From CBDCCV01 sp965215025 (GTDB lineage Bacteria > Bacteroidota > Rhodothermia > Rhodothermales > Salinibacteraceae): 64,000 nucleotides of DNA. The notes below the pieces were generated by a model. It did not search any database. It saw only the letters and a program-made list of their open reading frames with translations, and was not told the origin of the DNA. Below, in pieces: positions 61,801 to 64,000 of the stretch. How positions within the stretch are numbered: position 1 is the stretch's first letter; each line of letters opens with the position of its first letter. The stretch spans positions 1,054,001-1,118,000 of the forward strand of contig CBDCCV010000001.1 in the NCBI GenBank assembly GCA_965215025.1, given 5' to 3'. A program made the translations under genes and the position numbers.

Positions 61801-62994
61801 ATGAGCACTGAGGTGAGCGAAGAGAAGCGCGAAGCGCCCCGCTACTGTTTCGGCGAGTTCGTGCTCGACGTGCCCGACCGGCAGCTCTGGCGCTCGGGCA
61901 CGCGGATCGACCTGAGCGCGCGCTACCTCGACGCCCTCGTGCTGCTGGTTCGGGAGCGCGGCCAGCTCGTCGAGAAGGACCGGTTCTTCGACGAGGTGTG
62001 GGCGGATGTCGTGGTGAGCGACAGCGCCCTCACGCAGTGCATCAAGGAGATCCGCAAGCAGCTTGGCGACGACGCCTCGAATCCGCGCTACATCCAGACG
62101 GTGCCCCGCCACGGCTACCGCTTCATCGCAGCCGCAGAGTCTCTCGCGGCCGACCGGCCCGGTTCAGATCCGCCTCAGCGAGAGGAAAGCGCAGGGGCGC
62201 CCCAAGTCGGGGCCGTCGTTGCCCCCCGTAGCGAGGAGGGATGGCGGATGTGGCGCGACGGCCTGCGCGAGTGGGGGGCGGGAACGCTCGGCGGCGCGGT
62301 CGCGGGGCTGCTCGGCGGGTTGCTCTACGGCTTCGGACTTGCCTCCGCAGAGGCGGGCGTGGGGACGCTTTCGACGCTGCTCGTGCTCATCAGCCTCAAC
62401 GTGCTGGTGGGCCTGGCCGGAGGCTTCGGCGTCAGCTTCGGCCTTGCGGGGGCGGGCGTGGCCGCGCGTTCCTTGCCGAAGATGCGCGTCCCGCTTCGCG
62501 TGGCCGGCGCGGCGCTGGGAGGGCTTTTCGTCGGCGCCTTGGCCAAGCTGCTCGGTGTGGACGCGTTCAACCTGCTCTTCGGCCGCGCTCCGGCCGGCAT
62601 CACCGGCGGGCCGGAGGGGGCGGTCCTGGGCGCGGCCCTCGCGCTGGGTGCGCACCTGGGGAATCGCCTTGGAGATCGCTTCGAGGGTGCCGCGCGCTGG
62701 TGGCACGCAGCGGCCGGGGCGGGACTGGCCGGGGCCGCAGCGGGCGCGCTCATCCCGCTGGCCGGGGGCCGCCTCATGGGCGGCAGCCTCGACCTCTTGG
62801 CGACGTCGTTCGCCGGGTCGAGGCTCCAGCTCGACCGATTCGGACTGCTTTTCGGAGAGCTGCACTTCGGCCGCGCGACGCAGGTAGCGTTGGGAGGCGT
62901 CGAAGGGTTGCTCTTCGGCGGCTGCGTCGTGGGCGCCCTCGCCCTCCTGAGGGGCCGCTTCGGAGGTGGAAGATCGAGCCGCTGGAGGCTCTAA
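61801..62994 (+). CDS. CadC-like winged-helix protein with membrane-rich C-terminal half
   Basis: The 397-residue protein has an N-terminal OmpR/CadC-type winged helix (FGEFVLDVPDRQLWRSGTRI, RGQLVEKDRFFDEVWADVVV, SDSALTQCIKEIRKQLGDD, YIQTVPRHGYRFIA) at about 15-110. A linker follows, then about 240 residues of Gly/Ala-rich hydrophobic helices (GTLGGAVAGLLGGLLYGFGL onward). This is a one-component membrane regulator layout, but here the sensor is entirely multi-helix membrane rather than one helix plus a periplasmic domain. TATAAT lies at about 61789, close to the start, so the message may be nearly leaderless. It may control the divergent membrane genes. Confidence 0.82.
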   Translation: MSTEVSEEKREAPRYCFGEFVLDVPDRQLWRSGTRIDLSARYLDALVLLVRERGQLVEKDRFFDEVWADVVVSDSALTQCIKEIRKQLGDDASNPRYIQTVPRHGYRFIAAAESLAADRPGSDPPQREESAGAPQVGAVVAPRSEEGWRMWRDGLREWGAGTLGGAVAGLLGGLLYGFGLASAEAGVGTLSTLLVLISLNVLVGLAGGFGVSFGLAGAGVAARSLPKMRVPLRVAGAALGGLFVGALAKLLGVDAFNLLFGRAPAGITGGPEGAVLGAALALGAHLGNRLGDRFEGAARWWHAAAGAGLAGAAAGALIPLAGGRLMGGSLDLLATSFAGSRLQLDRFGLLFGELHFGRATQVALGGVEGLLFGGCVVGALALLRGRFGGGRSSRWRL

Positions 62995-63086
62995 TTCGGC
63001 CCGCTTGCACGCTTTCGAGCGGCATCGCTCAGAGGGTGCAAAGGAAAGTCGTGCAGGCGCTCCTCAGAGAAGCAGCGAAGTGAGAA

Positions 63087-63163
63087 TGGTGGGCCTGCTG
63101 GGACTTGAACCCAGAGTCTGCCGATTATGAGTCGGATGCATTAACCGATTATGCTACAGGCCC
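63087..63163 (-). tRNA. tRNA with anticodon CAU (Met or lysidine-type Ile2)
   Basis: On the minus strand the acceptor GGGCCTG (63163-63157) pairs with CAGGCCC (63097-63091), followed by an encoded ACCA. The D-arm is GCAT/ATGC, the anticodon stem-loop is CCGACTCATAATCGG (anticodon CAT) and the T-arm is CTGGGTTCAAGTCCCAG. The GACTCATAATC core equals that of E. coli tRNA-Ile2, so an AUA-reading, lysidine-modified tRNA is likely, but elongator tRNA-Met is not excluded. Confidence 0.9.
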
Positions 63164-63251
63164 CGGTCGGTGTTGCAGACCTACGCCGTGGCCGGAGGGG
63201 ACGTTTCCGCCAAGGGACTTGCGTCGCAGGAGAGCCTGCGTTGCAGCGGGG

Positions 63252-63908
63252 CTACGCCTCCTGCGCGTTCTTCTGCCGCCGGTGCTTTTTGCAGAGGTAA
63301 CCGTACGCCTCGTTGATCCTGCGCGTCTCGGTCTCGGCAACGGCGCGCAGCTTCTCGCCCAGGTGGGCGGTTTTGTCCGGGTGGTATTGCAAAGCGAGCG
63401 CCCGGTAGCGCGCCTTAATCTCCTCAAGGGAGGCGTCTTCGGTTACGCCCAGGACGGCGCGGCAGCGCACAGCTTTGCCGTCGCGTGGCCGGGCCGGGCG
63501 TGCGGGCCGCTCCTCCGTCTCCTGGTGCAGCCCGGCCAGGTACTCGGCCCAGAGGCGCTCCTGCTCGGTCTGGCGGCGGCCCTGCTCCGCGCGGCGGTGG
63601 CGGGCGTAGGCTCGCTGCCGAGCCGCCTCGGCCTGCTGGCGGCGCCGGCGCTCGCGGGCGCGCTGCTCTGGCGTCTCGGCATGGACCGCGGCGCCGCAGT
63701 ATGCGCACGCCGCGCGTGTGCCGGACTTCCCCGACCGCTGCGCCGGGGTCCGGCGCCGGCACGCTGCGCACCAGAACAGACGCAGCCGCAGCGGCGCTCC
63801 TTTCTTGGAAAGCGACCGCCTGCGCAGCGCGCCGATCTGTTTCAGCATCACGTAATAGAGGAGCGCGGCTCCAACCGTGCCCATCACGATGATGATGTAG
63901 AAGCTCAT
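63252..63908 (-). CDS. J-domain membrane protein with zinc-ribbon-like motif
   Basis: The 218-residue protein starts with one membrane helix (MSFYIIIVMGTVGAALLYYV). A CxxC pair follows (FWCAACRRR ... ACAYCGAAVH) forming a zinc-ribbon-like motif, then a long Arg/Glu-rich coiled stretch and a C-terminal J domain (AVLGVTEDASLEEIKARYRA, LALQYHPDKTAHLGEKLRAV) with the HPD tripeptide intact. J domains stimulate DnaK-type chaperones, so this protein probably recruits DnaK to the membrane. The J domain at the C-terminus, rather than the N-terminus, resembles DjlA-like or atypical type III proteins. The last 90 bases of the window show no gene. Confidence 0.85.
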   Translation of the reverse strand: MSFYIIIVMGTVGAALLYYVMLKQIGALRRRSLSKKGAPLRLRLFWCAACRRRTPAQRSGKSGTRAACAYCGAAVHAETPEQRARERRRRQQAEAARQRAYARHRRAEQGRRQTEQERLWAEYLAGLHQETEERPARPARPRDGKAVRCRAVLGVTEDASLEEIKARYRALALQYHPDKTAHLGEKLRAVAETETRRINEAYGYLCKKHRRQKNAQEA

Positions 63909-64000
63909 GGCCGATGCGCTGCCGTAGGAGAAAGGGAAACATTGAGCGGTGTGCCAGACGGCAGCACCACTCGCATTAACCTACGGCCTCGGTCCAGAGG

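Overview
The window is GC-rich (visibly well above 60 %) and dense in genes. It most resembles a member of the Rhodothermales/Salinibacter-type Bacteroidota. The reasons are a type IX secretion-like C-terminal tail on a secreted glycosidase, many starts without a clear Shine-Dalgarno, a coenzyme-B12 ribonucleotide reductase carrying an intein, and large ion and amino-acid transporters with regulatory tails. This assignment is inference from protein character; there is no rRNA in the window.

Layout. 0-9.3 kb: end of a gamma-glutamyltransferase, a Gfo/Idh-type oxidoreductase, a cyclophilin lipoprotein, a frameshifted lipoprotein, a CCA-adding/HD enzyme, a Pmp3-type peptide, an endonuclease/exonuclease/phosphatase protein and a membrane sensor kinase. 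9.3-14.1 kb: a dispersed repeat, a tiny extremely acidic protein, a DnaA-box-bearing leader and nrdJ, whose active site is interrupted by a 173-residue mini-intein. 14.1-21 kb: an accessory island with an AT-richer two-gene module, a type ISP/IIG-like restriction-methylation protein, a small-protein/PIN pair, a diverged relic of the methylase 3' end, an 11-unit 15-bp tandem repeat, and a frameshifted zeta-type kinase with its small partner. 21-29 kb: a conserved protein of unknown role, a secreted multidomain glycosidase and glutamate dehydrogenase. 29-36.3 kb: three transporters (cation/proton antiporter, APC permease, SLC12-type cotransporter), two with EIIA-like tails. 36.4-40.6 kb: an outer-membrane-type protein, aroE, pgeF, a Rho-N-like protein and a bacterial eRF1-like protein. 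40.6-45.9 kb: a second toxin-rich island with frameshifted Fic, a recG 3'-end relic, a DUF2283/DUF4258 pair, recG and a HEPN-MNT-HEPN cluster. 45.9-64 kb: AI-2E-type transporter, DUF4112 protein, a MarR-DoxX-WrbA set, SpoIIE-type phosphatase, sodium symporter, MazEF, an atypical Nramp-like transporter, fused 5-oxoprolinase, small membrane proteins opposite a winged-helix membrane regulator, a tRNA with anticodon CAU and a J-domain protein.

Themes. (1) Two small toxin-like gene pairs (small protein/PIN, and DUF2283/DUF4258) each sit directly after the 3' end of a larger gene, and in both cases a diverged second copy of that gene's 3' end lies on the far side of the pair. This is a candidate mode of cassette insertion and the most interesting structural signal in the window. 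(2) Four genes carry frameshifts, three of them toxin-like. (3) Intergenic-type repeat words run in frame through several coding regions, including the linkers of two fusion proteins. (4) The nrdJ intein sits directly after the presumed thiyl-radical cysteine, so enzyme activity should depend on splicing.
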